Below, one piece after another: positions 30,212 to 41,641 of a stretch of DNA of 64,000 nt. The notes beneath the pieces are model-generated. The model ran no database searches and was not told where the DNA came from. It worked only from the letters and a program-made list of their open reading frames with translations. Both the position numbers and the translations under genes were made by a program. Origin of the DNA: Notolepis coatsorum (Eukaryota; Chordata; Actinopteri; Aulopiformes; Paralepididae); contig OZ020587.1 of NCBI GenBank assembly GCA_963971535.1, positions 161,456,350 to 161,520,349 on the forward strand. The letters are read 5' to 3'. Every line of letters begins with the position of its first letter. The stretch's first letter is position 1.

Positions 30212-31420
30212 TATTCAGCTTGTAAAGTGTTCCACTACAGTTAGCCTAGCTGTGGATAAAATGATCATACGATATATACAGAAATTGCTGCTAATCACCA
30301 TCTATTACAATTTTCTTTCTCATACTGTACGTTTATATTCAGATCAAATTTGATGTCTTTCTACTATTACCTTGTCTTCCCCCTCCCCCATGCTGCCCAA
30401 ATTTCCCCAAGGGGATCAATAAAGGTATATATTTTCTTATCTTAATGTATGTATGAAACAAGTTGTAAAATACATTCTGTAGATTCCTGTAAAGTCACCC
30501 ATTTGTAAAAAAATACCATAATATTCAGTGACTTTACAAAATTCGGACTTTTCCTGACTGGAATACACCTATCACGACTCAATAATATTCAAGAAATGCC
30601 ACAATCAATGGGAACCCTGCTTAATAACCTTTTTATAACAAATAAAATGTTTGCTGTGACATCATTGGGGAGTAAGGCTACATGGGCTATATATATTAAA
30701 TTGTATCCATCTATTAATTAGATCATGGTGGATTCAGTCGGAGCCTGTCTATCTGCTTAGTCTAACTGCACTGTTTGTTTAGTTTAGGTGTTATTTATGA
30801 TATTTTGTCAATATATTGTGTGAATGTATAATTCTGTGTCACCATGTAAGTTATTGGATGAATAGGATAGAAATTAATAGGAGGATGGATAGCTGTTGCT
30901 ATGCAAAAGCCAATGCTAAACTAAACAAAACAAACCACGAGTGGTTCACCTGGAAAATATTACGTCAAGGGTTAAAAAAAAAAAAAAAAAAAAGTGAAAA
31001 CAGTGACACAAATCAGTGTGTTTATATTTTATTCACATATGTTACATTTTGCATTAAATGTCCAAGTCACCCTTTCTGATCAAACTCAGAAAGTTTGAGT
31101 CAGCACCTACAGTAATGTACTGTATTCTCTCTTCTTTTTACTCATACAGGAGAACACACAGAGCTTTCTGTTACAATTTACACCCGTTAACTCTTGGCCA
31201 TTCCGCTGCGATCATGTACAAAGTCAATGGGGGGAGGGGGGGAGGGGCTGCAAAGTAAAGAGAGGAGGGGGGGGGGGGACTCAACCAGAGGAAGCAGCAT
31301 GCATGGATTCAAGAGGGAAACTATTTCAAGTGACAGAACCTCTCCTTCAGAGATTCCCCACTTCCAGCACAAACGTGGAGCACCAGGGCTAACCACTCGG
31401 GGACTCAGTTTAGCGCTCGT
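30212..31420. other. mostly unassigned AT-rich sequence
   Basis: Contains a LINE-type tail (CCAAGGGGATCAATAAAGG, 30,396-30,425), a 19-A run (30,974-30,992) and G-rich runs (31,229-31,281). No supported gene. Confidence 0.4.
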
Positions 31421-31428
31421 CACCTTAA

Positions 31429-31609
31429 CCCTTTCACTGCCGCACTACCAAACGGTTAACCCTTTCACTGCGACAATACACAGACGGTTAACCCTTTCAC
31501 TGCCACACTACAGAAGGTTAACCCTTTACTACCACACTACCGACGGGGTTAACCGTCGGTAGTGTGATAGTAAAGGGTTAACCTTCTGTAGTGTGGCAGT
31601 GTGAAAGGG
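31429..31609. mobile_element. TTAA MITE of family E, palindromic
   Basis: Starts TTAA/CCCTTTCACTGCCGCACTAC and ends GTGTGGCAGTGTGAAAGGG. The right TTAA has decayed to TTCA. It contains three inner TTAACCCTTT units and a central TACCGACGGGGTTAACCGTCGGTA dyad. Confidence 0.78.
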
Positions 31610-32514
31610 TTCAAAAGAAAACAAGTATCATCAATCCCGCAGGCTTCCAGAAGAAAAATAAATGATAATGATGGATAATAATAATGAGGAAAAGGAAAAA
31701 AACAGCGTTGGAACTCGAGAACTAGCTAAAAGCACGTCATGCACAGACAGTGTGGAACGGGGGGAACTGAAGTCCGGTCATCTGGACCGATGTTGGAAGG
31801 CGCCAATAACTCGGAAGTCATCGACGACATTGTAGAAGTGATTCTTTATAAGGACATAATTGGGGGCGGGGGAAATCTACAGTACTGTAATTAGGACTTT
31901 TGATGCCAAAATGATCAAAGTAAAGTTGTTAATTTAAAATGTAACCCAATTATTAGTCACTATAACAAAATACACAATTCAAATCTTAAACTTTCTTCAT
32001 ATTCAAAGATGTTTTAATATGTACCACCCCCCCCCCCCGTGAAGGCATCATCTCTGAAAATTAGAAAGAAAAATGCTAAGCAGTATTACTGCTAAAATAA
32101 GGGTTTGACGGTTGCTGTTTTAGCCGAATATAATATTTGTGCAGTGACTTGATTAATTGCTTAAAGTGTACATTAATTTGAGAATTGTGAAATGTGGCCT
32201 ATGTGAAATCCTGGACATTGGGGGGGGGGGGGGGGGGGGGGGGTCTATATGGGCAGCCCTGACCATGAGGAGCAGACAATCTATGTAACCCAGAGGATGC
32301 TGCTTAGCCTGGGCAATGGCATCCATCCTGACCTGGGGGAGAATGCTTACATAGTTAGCCAGGTAATTTAAAAAAAAACTATATTTTAAAAAACTATTTT
32401 GTTCCATCGTTTATGATCATCAGACTGACTGACTGACTGACATTTTCTTTAACATTCTGACTTTAACCTGATAACCCTCAAATTTTACTTTACAAATTCA
32501 AATCCAAAACAACC
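31610..32514. other. unassigned sequence with a long poly-G run
   Basis: Includes a run of about 24 G at 32,220-32,243 and a poly-C run near 32,028. No coding or known repeat is recognised. Confidence 0.4.
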
Positions 32515-32726
32515 CAAGATATAGCCAAATCTGGATCTAAAGCATCCAAGATATAGACACATCTGGATCTAAAGCATCCAAGATATAGACACATCTGGAT
32601 CTAAAGCATCCAAGATATAGACACATCTGGATCTAAAGCATCCAAGATATAGACACATCTGGATCTAAAGCATCCAAGATATAGACACATCTGGATCTAA
32701 AGCATCCAAGATATAGACACATCTGG
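32515..32726 (+). repeat. 32-bp minisatellite (about 6.7 units)
   Basis: Units of GGATCTAAAGCATCCAAGAT plus ATAGACACATCT recur with almost no variation, suggesting recent expansion. Confidence 0.93.
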
Positions 32727-32846
32727 AGAACTAAAGTAATCCTGCTTTTTGGAGCAGCCACGCCAGTGTAGTCTTGTCTTGGGGTGGCTGTTTGAGTTTT
32801 CTCTCAAAATCGAAGATACTGGGTGGAGGGAAGGACTACAATTGAC

Positions 32847-32995
32847 CATATTCACACGGCGGCCATTTTGCTCTTAATGCCGTTCTCAGGTTGGGATTTC
32901 TTTCCACCCGGTCCCGTCACCCCCCCTGCCCCACAAGGAATCCCAATCTGAGCATGGCACAAGAGCAAAGCGGCCACCGTGTGAGTGCGGCCAGC
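32847..32995. mobile_element. hairpin MITE-like inverted repeat
   Basis: Arms of about 50 bp, starting TTCACACGGCGGCCATTTTG on the left and ending GCGGCCACCGTGTGAGTG on the right, are imperfect inverted copies separated by a C-rich loop. No target duplication was resolved. Confidence 0.6.
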
Positions 32996-33177
32996 GGTCA
33001 TAAAAGAGATAAATGCAGCTAATAAACACGTCTCCCTTGACGTTGCGGGCGTCGACGTCTCCACGCCGTCCCACCAATAAAAAAAGAAAAAAGCAAAACT
33101 CCTTTAGAAAACCAAAAAAAAACAAATAATCTTCACAATGGAGTAAAATTACTTACTTGGAACAATGAGCAGCAGCA

Positions 33178-33187
33178 TTTATTTATT
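33178..33187 (-). promoter_or_regulatory. candidate polyadenylation signal for ubr3
   Basis: Two overlapping AATAAA hexamers on the minus strand, about 750 bp past the ubr3 stop codon. They are the first such hexamers I find downstream of the stop, so they are a plausible 3' end. Confidence 0.3.
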
Positions 33188-33932
33188 TAATATCTAAAAC
33201 TTTGTATTTTAAACAGCGAGAGAGAGAGAAAAAAAAGAAGAAAAAAACAACTTCCTGAGGATGAATTGCAACTAGACCCATTCAAAGAAAAAGGAGTTTT
33301 CTTGCTACGCCTGCAATACACTCCAGTGTGGATGGGCGCTGTGACATCTAAACAAACAAAAGAGTGCACATTGCAATAACATCGCTACACCCCTCGGGGC
33401 TCGAAACGCATGCCAACACAGCAGAACAAAGTCTGGTAAATGAGAGATATGCATCAACATCACATATGGTGACAAAATAATCATCACACTTTTTGCGCGG
33501 GGGGGGGGGGGGGGGGGGGGAACACCTCGATTAATAATAAACTTAATTTCTTTTTCAACAAATATCACAGGCTTTTTCTTATTTTTCCTCAGAAAGCCTC
33601 TTTCCAAACCAATCAGTTTTCCAGGGGCAGCAGCGTTGTGCTTTCTACTGAGAACTTACCCACTTCCTGTCTCTCCCCCCGGGTTGAAAACCACACAGTA
33701 AATCACTTTAAATAAACACACACACTTGTTAAGTCTTTAGGCATGATTGTACACCAAACTTCACATAAACCAAAGGCTGTGACCCTCACTGCATGTTTGT
33801 CTAGGTCACATGACTCCCAAACGCTGTATAGAGGTGGACACGTAAGCCGTGTATAGAGGTGGACACGTAAGCCGCAAAGAGGGGGGGGGGGGGGCGTTTA
33901 ACAGGGGCTGTACTGGGCTTTGGGGGGACGGC
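33188..33932 (-). other. ubr3: putative ubr3 3' UTR
   Basis: Follows the ubr3 stop codon on the minus strand. It contains poly-C runs on the sense strand (complements of about 33,499-33,520 and 33,881-33,893) and a 25-bp tandem duplication (TGTATAGAGGTGGACACGTA, twice at 33,826-33,873). Extent is inferred from the candidate poly(A) signal. Confidence 0.35.
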
Positions 33933-34050
33933 TTAGAGTCCGTTGTAATGAGGCCCCCAGCGTTTGTTGATGTGGTCGAACGTGTGAGACACCCACTGCT
34001 GCTCCAGCACCCGGTACCGCTCCTCACACAGGAACAGGGGCTTCCCACGG
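33933..34050 (-). CDS. ubr3: ubr3 last coding exon
   Basis: Codes RGKPLFLCEERYRVLEQQW, then SHTFDHINKRWGPHYNGL and a TAA stop, the highly conserved C-terminus of UBR3, an E3 ligase. The acceptor TGCAG/CCGTGGG completes the Arg codon started by CG at the end of the previous exon (2 nt + 118 nt = 40 codons including stop). The acceptor is preceded by an extraordinary pyrimidine tract of about 600 bp on this strand. Confidence 0.96.
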
Positions 34051-34645
34051 CTGCAGGGGGGGGGGGGGGGGAGAGGGAGAGGAGAGGAGAGAGGGAGAGA
34101 AGAGAGAGAGAAGAGGAGAGGAGAGGGAGAGAAGAGGAGAGAGAAGAGGAGAGGGAGAGAGAAGAGGGAGAGAAGAGGGAGCGAAGAGAGGGAGCGAAGA
34201 GAGGGAGAGAAGAGAGAGAAGAGAGAGAGAAGAGAGGGAGAGAGAAGAGGAGAGGAGAGGGAGAGAAGAGAAGAGAGAATAGGGAGAGAAGAGAGGGAGA
34301 GAAGAGAGAGAGGAAGAGGAGAGAGGGAGAAGAGAAGAGAAGAGGGAGAGAAGAGGAGAGGGAGAGGAGAAAGAGAGAAGAGGGAGAGGAGAGGGAAGAG
34401 AGAGAGAAGAGGAGAGAGAGAGAAGAGAGAGGGAGAGAAGAGGGGAGAGAGAGAAGAGGGAGAGAAGAGGGGAGAGAGAGGAGAGAAGAGAAGAGGGGAG
34501 AGAGAGAAGAGGAGAGGAGAGAGAAGAGGAGAGGGAGAAGAAAGATAGGAGAGAGAGAGAAGAGGGAGAGAAGAGAGAGAAGAGGGGAGGGAGATACTGT
34601 AAGAGGGGGAGAAGGGAGAGAGGGAGAAGAGAGAAGAGGGAGAGA
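34051..34645. repeat. 600-bp polypurine/polypyrimidine tract abutting a splice acceptor
   Basis: The plus strand is poly-G then irregular GAGAGG, AGAGGGAGA units. The minus strand is almost pure C/T and ends at the ubr3 last-exon acceptor. Frames of 272-297 codons across it (SLSSLSL or EREERE types) are composition artefacts. Confidence 0.95.
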
Positions 34646-34822
34646 GTTGTCAGTTGCAGACCTGTGACACAGGTGACTTGACTTTTTTAATACCAACACG
34701 GAGCCAAATGTAATTCCCCAAGGGGATCAATAAGGGAATATCGTATCTTATCTTAATACCAATTTCATGACCGTACTATCCCAAAAAAAAAGCAAACACT
34801 GAACTGGCGGCTGCACATTTAA

Positions 34823-34828
<6 letters not shown>

Positions 34829-34856
<28 letters not shown>
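34829..34856. repeat. (TA)n microsatellite
   Basis: TA repeat into which the next MITE inserted. Confidence 0.9.
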
Positions 34857-34858
<2 letters not shown>

Positions 34859-35436
34859 GTAATTCCTCTAATAGTAACCGGTATTCAATTAAAAACCGGG
34901 TCTCTATTAATGACCGGCTGCGCTGTTGAGCTAAGCAATTATAAGCCGGCCTCCTAATACAAGCCGGCTTTCATGTATATTAGAGGAATTACGGTATTTC
35001 CCTCAACGGATTTACCATAGGCAATATATTTTGTTATTGTTGTTATATGCTGGCCTGGCTGTGCAGTAAATACCATATAATGGTATGGTGTTAATGTTTA
35101 CCAAGAGAGTAAGCCTACATCAGAATTGTATAAAACGAAGTTATTATTATTATACCAGTATTGTGATTGCACTATTTTACTTTATTTTACTTTTTTTTTA
35201 CCACCTGTAATTGCACTGTTTACTACCGTATTTCATACAGTACTTGGTTTCAATAAATGAACCCAGTACATTTTACTGGGTTCAAACTGACACAAAATGT
35301 TGATTTATTCATTATGATCTGTTTGAAAATTAGAAATATAGGCCTCTCTCTTATACATGCCTCCTCCTAATACAAGCCTGGTATCCGCTACAGTTGAAAC
35401 AAATACAAGCCGGGGTTACTATTAGAGGAATTACGG
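34857..35436. mobile_element. MITE family F, composite copy (TA target, mariner-like)
   Basis: Begins CCGTAATTCCTCTAATAG after TA and ends CTATTAGAGGAATTACGG before TA. A further copy of the right terminus at 34,978-34,994 delimits a 138-bp short form (34,857-34,994) also flanked by TA. The TA duplications suggest a Tc1/mariner-type origin (inference). It resembles the copy at 36.78-37.20 kb, with shared CCCAGTACATTTTACTGGGT. Confidence 0.72.
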
Positions 35437-35515
35437 TATATATATATATATATATTTTGTATAATATTATTATTGGGGAGCTCTGGCCAGAATACAACAT
35501 GTTATGGGACTGTAC

Positions 35516-35655
35516 CGCAGGTCGCGGTCCTCCTCTCCGTGGGCGTCCAGGTAGACGGAGCCCCACAGGCAGAAGCGATGCCCCCGGATGATGATGATGA
35601 CGGAGGCGTTGATCAGCAGGAAGATTCCCGTCGCGGCGCCACAGTGTTGAGAGTG
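35516..35655 (-). CDS. ubr3: ubr3 exon, [10 protein letters not shown]... segment
   Basis: 140 nt coding [39 protein letters not shown] and DRDLR, part of the conserved UBR3 C-terminal domain (PRT6_C-like), with a very hydrophobic core strand. Acceptor TTGCAG, donor CTGCG/GTACAG. It begins in phase 0 after the previous exon and leaves two bases of an Arg codon. The match to vertebrate UBR3 as I know it is nearly residue for residue. Confidence 0.96.
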
Positions 35656-35877
35656 CTGCAAGCACAGCAAAAAGATTATGGCAAAAATCATAATCACGAT
35701 TATTCACTGATCCGCGAGAGAACATCGCATGACGATGACTGAATTTGTTTGACCTTTCCTCTCGACTAACTGCCCCCTCAGAAAACTCAGCTAAAAACAC
35801 ATATAGGCACCCTTTGTCCTCACTGTTCCTATAGTTTTTATTTATTTAAAAAAAAAATAAGAATATTAGCATTTTTA

Positions 35878-36032
35878 CAGCTTTATTGGTCACGCAGGGC
35901 CAACAGAGGAGAGGGCGAACGGGAGGAGAGGTGGGGAAGACATGCGACAAATAACGACGGGAGCTGGGATCGAACCCGGGTCGGCCGCGTAGGTGCGCGA
36001 GGCACTATGGTATGCGCCACAAGGGCGCCCCA
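35878..36032 (-). repeat. tRNA-derived SINE-like element
   Basis: Reverse strand starts GGGGCGCCCTTGTGGCGCAT, has box B GGGTTCGATCCCAG and GCATGTCTTCCCCACC, and ends CCAATAAAGCTGTAAAA. It is a SINE-like element in the intron between the last exons E and F of ubr3. Confidence 0.7.
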
Positions 36033-36215
36033 GTTTTTAGTTATTTTTTATTCTATTATTTTATTTGTTTCACTGTTTTTAACTGCTGTCTGTTGTTGTT
36101 GTTGTTGTCATTTATTTCAGATTTTTTGTTTTGTTTGCTATGCTGTAGTGTAAAGCACCCTGTGCATTCGTGCTGTGAAGGGTGCTATATAAATAAAGGT
36201 AATTCATTCATTCAT
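36033..36215 (+). mobile_element. LINE-type 3' end
   Basis: Ends with GTGCTATATAAATAAAGG and an ATTC tail after GCACCCTGTGCATTC, the common fish LINE 3' terminus layout. No coding part. Confidence 0.5.
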
Positions 36216-36780
36216 AAAGGCTAGTCAGCTGAAAGTTAGCGAAGACGTTTCAAAAGAAGTGGAGAAGCGCTCTGTGGCTCCTCCTCTCCGCACCTTGCGC
36301 TCGTCTTGCGATGTCCATTAAAACTCAATACGTTAGTATCCTCCGACAGTTTAAATCTTTAATGACCGACCATTTCACCCCAGAACGAATGAAGGAACAT
36401 TAACACGCGTATGAATCAATACAATTGTATAGTTACATATTTAACAGCGTTGGCCGTGTGGTTAACAATGTATAACTGCTTGGAGATGAGGAACATAATC
36501 CACTCTGTATGATAGCAAGTACAATAGTGCTGTATATACCGTATATATACATTCATATTTATTGCATAATATGTATATATCCATATCCGTCTGAATATAC
36601 GTGCATATATTCCTTCTATATTCCTACTTATACACCATATAACTCTGTATGATAGCATGTATACAGTGTATATACCGTGTATATATATATTTATTCTTAT
36701 CGTATATATATATATCCACATCTGTCTGTACATACCTGCATAAAATCCTTTTTACATGTCTGTAGATACTATATCTATAC
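36216..36780. other. ubr3 intron, unassigned
   Basis: AT-rich with a short duplication (CTCTGTATGATAGCA at 36,502 and 36,643, each followed by TATATACCGT). No gene or known element. Confidence 0.4.
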
Positions 36781-36783
36781 ATA

Positions 36784-37198
36784 CCGTAATTCCTCTAATA
36801 GTAACCGGGTCTCAAATACAAGCCGGGTCTCTATTAATGGCCGGGTGCGCTCTTGAGCTAAGCAATTATAAGCCGGCCTCCTAATACAAGCCGGGTTACT
36901 AATATACTGAGCTGCATACTGAGCTAGTTACTTGATTTCACTTTGAAAACGTTGAAATGACCAGTGACCACCTGTAATTGCACGGTTTACTATTTCATAC
37001 AGTACTTGGTTTCAATAAATGAACCCAGTACATTTTACTGGGTTCAAACTGACACAAAATGTTGATTTATTCATTATGATCCGTTTGAAAATTTGAAATA
37101 TAGGCCTCCCTCTTATACAGGCCTCCTCCTAATACAAGCCTGGTACCCGCTACAGTTGAAACAAATACAAGCCGGGGTTACTATTAGAGGAATTACGG
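36784..37198. mobile_element. MITE family F, simple copy (415 bp)
   Basis: Same termini CCGTAATTCCTCTAATAG and inverse, flanked by TA on both sides (36,782-36,783 and 37,199-37,200). Confidence 0.75.
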
Positions 37199-37434
37199 TA
37201 TCCATCCCTATCGTATGTTCTATGTGCTTTTGTTTGTGTTTTTATTCTAATGTTATTTATCTTGATTTTATTGCTAACCCTTTTTCACACAGAATTTTAG
37301 CCTGTACCTTCTGGCAGGGGGACTGCCAATGGAAATTAGCATTTTGGCTAAAATTGGGTGCATTTACATTTGTAAAATGTTTTATTAATGTACACCGTTG
37401 TCCCCCTTGAACAAATAAAGTAAACCTAAACCTA

Positions 37435-37615
37435 GGGTGTTTTCACACCTGTAGTTTGTTTGCTTTGTTCAGATTCAGGGACTATAATGATACAATGTTG
37501 CACTTGTCCTTTAGTTCGTTTGTGTTCACACGGCTGTGTTAATAGCGGACCAAAACAAATGCACGATTTTGGGGTGTGTGTCTCCCCCCCCCTAACCCTG
37601 ACTTTACTGATGACC

Positions 37616-37659
<44 letters not shown>

Positions 37660-37729
37660 CGAGAGAGAGCGAGAGAGAGCGAGAGAGAGCGAGAGAGAGC
37701 GAGAGAGCGAGAGAGCGAGAGAGCGAGAG

Positions 37730-37763
<34 letters not shown>

Positions 37764-38254
37764 GACTGACACCCGGCAACACAAACACCATTTCAGGGTC
37801 TGCTCTGCTTGTTGTATCTCCGCTGTAAGCAGCAGCAGCAGCAGCGCGACACTGTTCGACAGACCTTTCAAAGCCCCTTTCCCTCATTCGGTCACTAAAC
37901 TGTCTGTACACTTCAGTGTACTTGTGTTCTCCAGCATCTGACGAATGTGATCGTCTGCCCAAATATCAACGATGCAGTGTACCTCATCGCTGCTCCACGT
38001 TGACCCACAACGTATTATTATTATTATTGTGTCGGTTTGTTAAGTCGATTGCATTCTCACAGCGTACGAGTCGCGTCGGGTTCGTTTGGAAGTGCGCCGA
38101 GATCACCCTCTCTAGGTGGTCTCGGCCCGCTTGTTTTGTTCCGCAACAGAATGTAATTGCTGTGTTCATATATGCCCAACTGAACCGAAATAGGGGGGAA
38201 ACGCTCCAGGTTTCGGTTTCAACAGCTCCAAACGAGCCAGGTGTGAAAACGCCC
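37435..38254. mobile_element. MITE with 18-bp ends and 3-bp CTA duplication (Harbinger-like)
   Basis: Left end GGGTGTTTTCACACCTG and right end CAGGTGTGAAAACGCCC are inverted repeats. CTA flanks both ends (37,432-37,434, 38,255-38,257). A 3-bp duplication suggests PIF/Harbinger, a tentative call. The interior carries the GA microsatellite. Confidence 0.6.
37617..37762. repeat. (GA)n microsatellite with GC interruptions
   Basis: GAGAGAGC-type repeat of about 145 bp. Frames of 101-176 codons (SLSLSRSL) over it are artefacts. Confidence 0.95.
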
Positions 38255-38257
38255 CTA

Positions 38258-38503
38258 CTCTTACTAGTTACGCTGCTGGCCAGTACGACTTTATACCTGT
38301 ATCACTGTACATATTAATACTACAGTTCTGTACATACATCTGATAGCACTATTACTCAGTAGTACTTATTTATATATGTAATCACCTGTACATATAGTAT
38401 ATTATTAGTGCATTACATTTTCACTCTGGTTGGATACCAAACCTCTTTTCGTTGTTCTGTACTTGTGTTGTATGATGACAATACATTTTAATCTAATCTA
38501 AGT
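38258..38503 (+). repeat. dispersed repeat family A, copy 4
   Basis: Sense copy from CTCTTACTAGTTACGCTGCT to ATGATGACAATACATTTTAA and AATCTAATCT. Confidence 0.78.
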
Positions 38504-38640
38504 AGGGTTCCCACAGATGTTGCTAAATTAACTTTCAAGTACTTTCCTAAGCACTATTTTTTCATTTTAAAAGGGCATTTAAGAGGATACGATTCACTTT
38601 TAAATGCTGTTTTTATAGACTTTAAATAAAGAAAGAAAGT

Positions 38641-39521
38641 CCCCTTCTTTGCAGGGCTATAACTTTTTAAATTCTATTGCTACATTGCCATTATTAGGGC
38701 CCATTCAAAGTCCTATATGTATTGTTCATTGTGTAGCAACGTTAAACTTTTTCATTCACATATTCATAGTAAAGTATGGTCTAATGTATAAGTATGTTTT
38801 CATCTCTTTCTGCAGCTTTCTCCAGAACGTGATATATAGCCCCAAATGCATTATATTGATGATGAAATACAGTTTGATGGCAATCAGCGCGATATAAAAA
38901 ATTCCAACTAGACGTACTTCTAGAAGTTACTACACGTCATCTGATGTTGACCGGATGGGCGAGGGGGCGTTTATAATTCCGTGGGCAGCGTTATACCAAT
39001 CATCTAATGTGGGTCAAATGTTGATAATATCAGTTATTATCGAAGACGGTAACGTTACACGCTGAAACTCACCCCAGTCTCCGCGCGCCGTTGGGCGATC
39101 ATCGTCGAGTAGAAATTTTATCATTATGGGATATATTATTACCCGGTCCATCTCCAGCTTGTATAATGGTATATACGTCCAAATCATGTTGTTTATCGAG
39201 TTATTGGCAATCGATCGCTATGTAGAGTGACGAGCTAGAGTCACGGGACATGTACCGAGTGGCCGGAAGCAATACGGACGTCTAGCAAAACCTCTAGTGC
39301 GCTTCCTGTTAAGCGCTTGCGCCGATCGGCCACCAGATGGCGCTCCTGAACCGCCAGAGAGCTCAGTGGGTCCTGCTGGTGGATCTCAGGCCAGCGGAGG
39401 GACATTATGAATCCGATCGCAGATTTTTGAAATATTGATATAAAGACGACGTACAGCGTCCCCCGGCAACTTTAGCATGGCCAGCAAAGACGTCTAAAGA
39501 CGGCTCCCGGCACCCAAAGTG
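38641..39521 (+). mobile_element. piggyBac-like non-autonomous element, family D, left-truncated
   Basis: Homologous to 63,388-64,000 (same orientation) and to 62,072-63,010 (inverted). Shared blocks are CCCCTTCTTTGCAGGGCTAT, TAGCAACGTTAAAC and CGTCCAAATCATGTTGTTTA. The right end CACCCAAAGTG is followed by TTAA (39,522-39,525). The left terminus is missing. Confidence 0.7.
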
Positions 39522-39717
39522 TTAATTACTTTTTTTTTTTTTTTACTTACTTAATTTCTTTTTTACTGTACAGTATGTAGCACACTCTCAGGGGCTCCTT
39601 CAGAAATAAGCATTTCATATAAAGTATTCTGTATTTTGTTGTGACATAATAAACAAACTTGAAACTTAATTAAGCACTTCCAAGGACCTTGTGCGAGAAC
39701 CCTGTTTTTAGTGTTAA

Positions 39718-39878
39718 CCCTTTCACTGCCACACTACAGACAGAAGGTTAACCCTTTACTATCACACTACACTGATAGTAAAGGGTTAACCTTCTGTCGT
39801 GTGGCAGTGAAAGGGTTAACCATTTGTCACGCAGGAGTGAAAGGGTTAACCTGCTGTATTATAGTCGCAGTGAAAGGG
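39718..39878. mobile_element. TTAA MITE of family E
   Basis: TTAA then CCCTTTCACTGCCACACTAC, a central dyad ACTATCACACTACACTGATA, and outward GAAAGGG/TTAA units. The large hAT element landed just at its right edge. Confidence 0.75.
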
Positions 39879-40023
39879 TTAAAACTAGGGATGCTCGATA
39901 TTGGCTTTTTTACCGATACACCGATATTGTCCAACTCTTAATTTCCGATACCGATATCAACCGGTACCGATATATGCAGGGTTCCCCCCCCCCCCAAAAT
40001 ACGGAATAATTTCAGGTAATTAA

Positions 40024-40879
40024 TAGGGATGCACCGAAAATTCGGCTACCGAAAATTATCGGCCGGAAATGGTTAAAACGGCTCTTTCGGCTTTTGGCCG
40101 AAAGGGTTTTAGCACCGAAAATATATGACCGAAAGTCAAATAACGTGTTGTTGTGATGACGTCATCAAAACGCGACTACAGACATACCGTAGCATGCGCA
40201 ACATGTAACGTGAGCAGCTTGGCAGCTCTTCCTGCATTCTACAGCCTGTGATAACTAACTCCTCTTGGGAGTAGGGATGCCCCCCGAAACCCGGTTCTAA
40301 ACTAAATTAGAAAAAACCGGAGTATTGATCAGCTCCGACGTTAACGGTACTGCTATCAGTAGTCTAGGAGCGGATTAGCTACGGAGCTAACAGTGTACCA
40401 TCCATCTGCGACGCAACGGTGGCAGCAACAGTGGACACTGAGTAATGTTAACGTTATGACGAGTTCATACTACACTACACGTATGAACACGACATAACGT
40501 TACTCCGTTTAAATGAAGTGTTTAATTAGCAGCAATCTGTTGTTGAAAATGTATCGTTAAACCGGAAATGGAAATGCAAGGACAGGAAGTCGTCATCAAT
40601 CGTTGTAGTCTTTTAGTCAGTCTGGAATTAATGTATGCATTCAAAAGTGCTGAATAAATGTTTTATGGGCCCATAATAGTGATTATTAATATTATTTAAG
40701 TTAAGTTTAGCCATAATCATGTCTTTTGCCATAATCAGGTAGCTAAAAAAAAAAAAAAAAAAAAAAAAACATATATTTATATTAATCATTTTCGGCCTTT
40801 CGGCATTTGGTTTTCGGCCAACTGTTTCCTATTTTCGGTATCGGTTTCGGCCAAGAATTTCCCATTCGGTGGATCCCTA
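40024..40879. mobile_element. nested hAT element, 856 bp
   Basis: Ends TAGGGATGCACCGAA and TTCGGTGGATCCCTA, 8-bp duplications GTAATTAA at 40,016-40,023 and 40,880-40,887. Interior shows repeated TTCGGC and CCGAAA motifs near both ends and a 24-A run. No transposase. Confidence 0.93.
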
Positions 40880-41230
40880 GTAATTAACATTACTTATTAC
40901 ATGGCGTTTTCACATTCGCCGAAATGCTTGCTTGTGATTGGTCAATAGCCCCCCGACAGCGGTCATTATTTTTCAATAATGACCGCTGTTTTTTCAATAA
41001 TGACCGCTGTGCGCAGCTGTTCGCAATCAAGCCCACTGACACACACTGTCTGCTGCCGGCGATGACAGGGGGCGGAGCGACGAGCGGAGCCAGAACACAG
41101 CGGAGCCAGAACAGTCAGAGGTTGCCCGCGATAATAATAATCACTTTATTTGGGCTGACAGAGCCACAGAACAACTGCGATTTGTCAAATGAATTAGGTA
41201 TATTGTTAGTAAGTTAGCCATGTAATAAGC

Positions 41231-41376
41231 GGGATAATGTATAGCTTTACTCGGTCAGTCGCAAAATAATTGACCTTCACTGACGTTTAAAACACCTCGC
41301 CGAAGCGGCTCGGTATTTTAAACTACGTGTCGGTCAATTATTTTGCGACAATGACCTCGTAGCTATACATTATCCC
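41231..41376. mobile_element. hairpin MITE, 146 bp
   Basis: GGGATAATGTATAGCT is repeated inverted at the right end (AGCTATACATTATCCC), and GTCGCAAAATAATTGACC pairs with GGTCAATTATTTTGCGAC inside. Confidence 0.75.
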
Positions 41377-41641
41377 TTACATATCTCTTGTTGTGGAATT
41401 AACACAACATTATGCATACTTTTGACAATAAATAAAATCAGAATTTGTTCTTACTTGCTCGCCTGGGTAAATAAAGGTTATAGAAATGTTAAAAAAAAAA
41501 AAAGGTATTTTTTGAAAACAGATACCGATATTTTCCGATATCACATTTTAATGCCAATATCGGACATCCCTAGTTAAAACCGTTTGGTAGTGCGGCGGTG
41601 TGAAAGTGTGGGGGGGGGGGGGAAGCGGGAGAGCCACTCAC

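Larger units (their letters stand above)
39886..41572. mobile_element. hAT element, 1687 bp, containing another hAT element
   Basis: Ends TAGGGATGCTCGATATTGG and CCAATATCGGACATCCCTA, with exact 8-bp duplications GTTAAAAC (39,878-39,885; 41,573-41,580) from the family E array. It has no transposase. Contents: inner hAT (40,024-40,879), hairpin MITE (41,231-41,376) and a duplicated CAATAATGACCGCTGT. Confidence 0.92.

Noticed and set aside
31791-31895. Short plus-strand peptide MLEGANNSEVIDDIVEVIL
   Set aside because: Only 34 codons, with no splice sites and no recognised similarity.
33806-34699. 297- and 272-codon frames in the polypurine tract
   Set aside because: Composition artefact. Only the reading of the real ubr3 exon (33,933-34,050) in another frame is supported.
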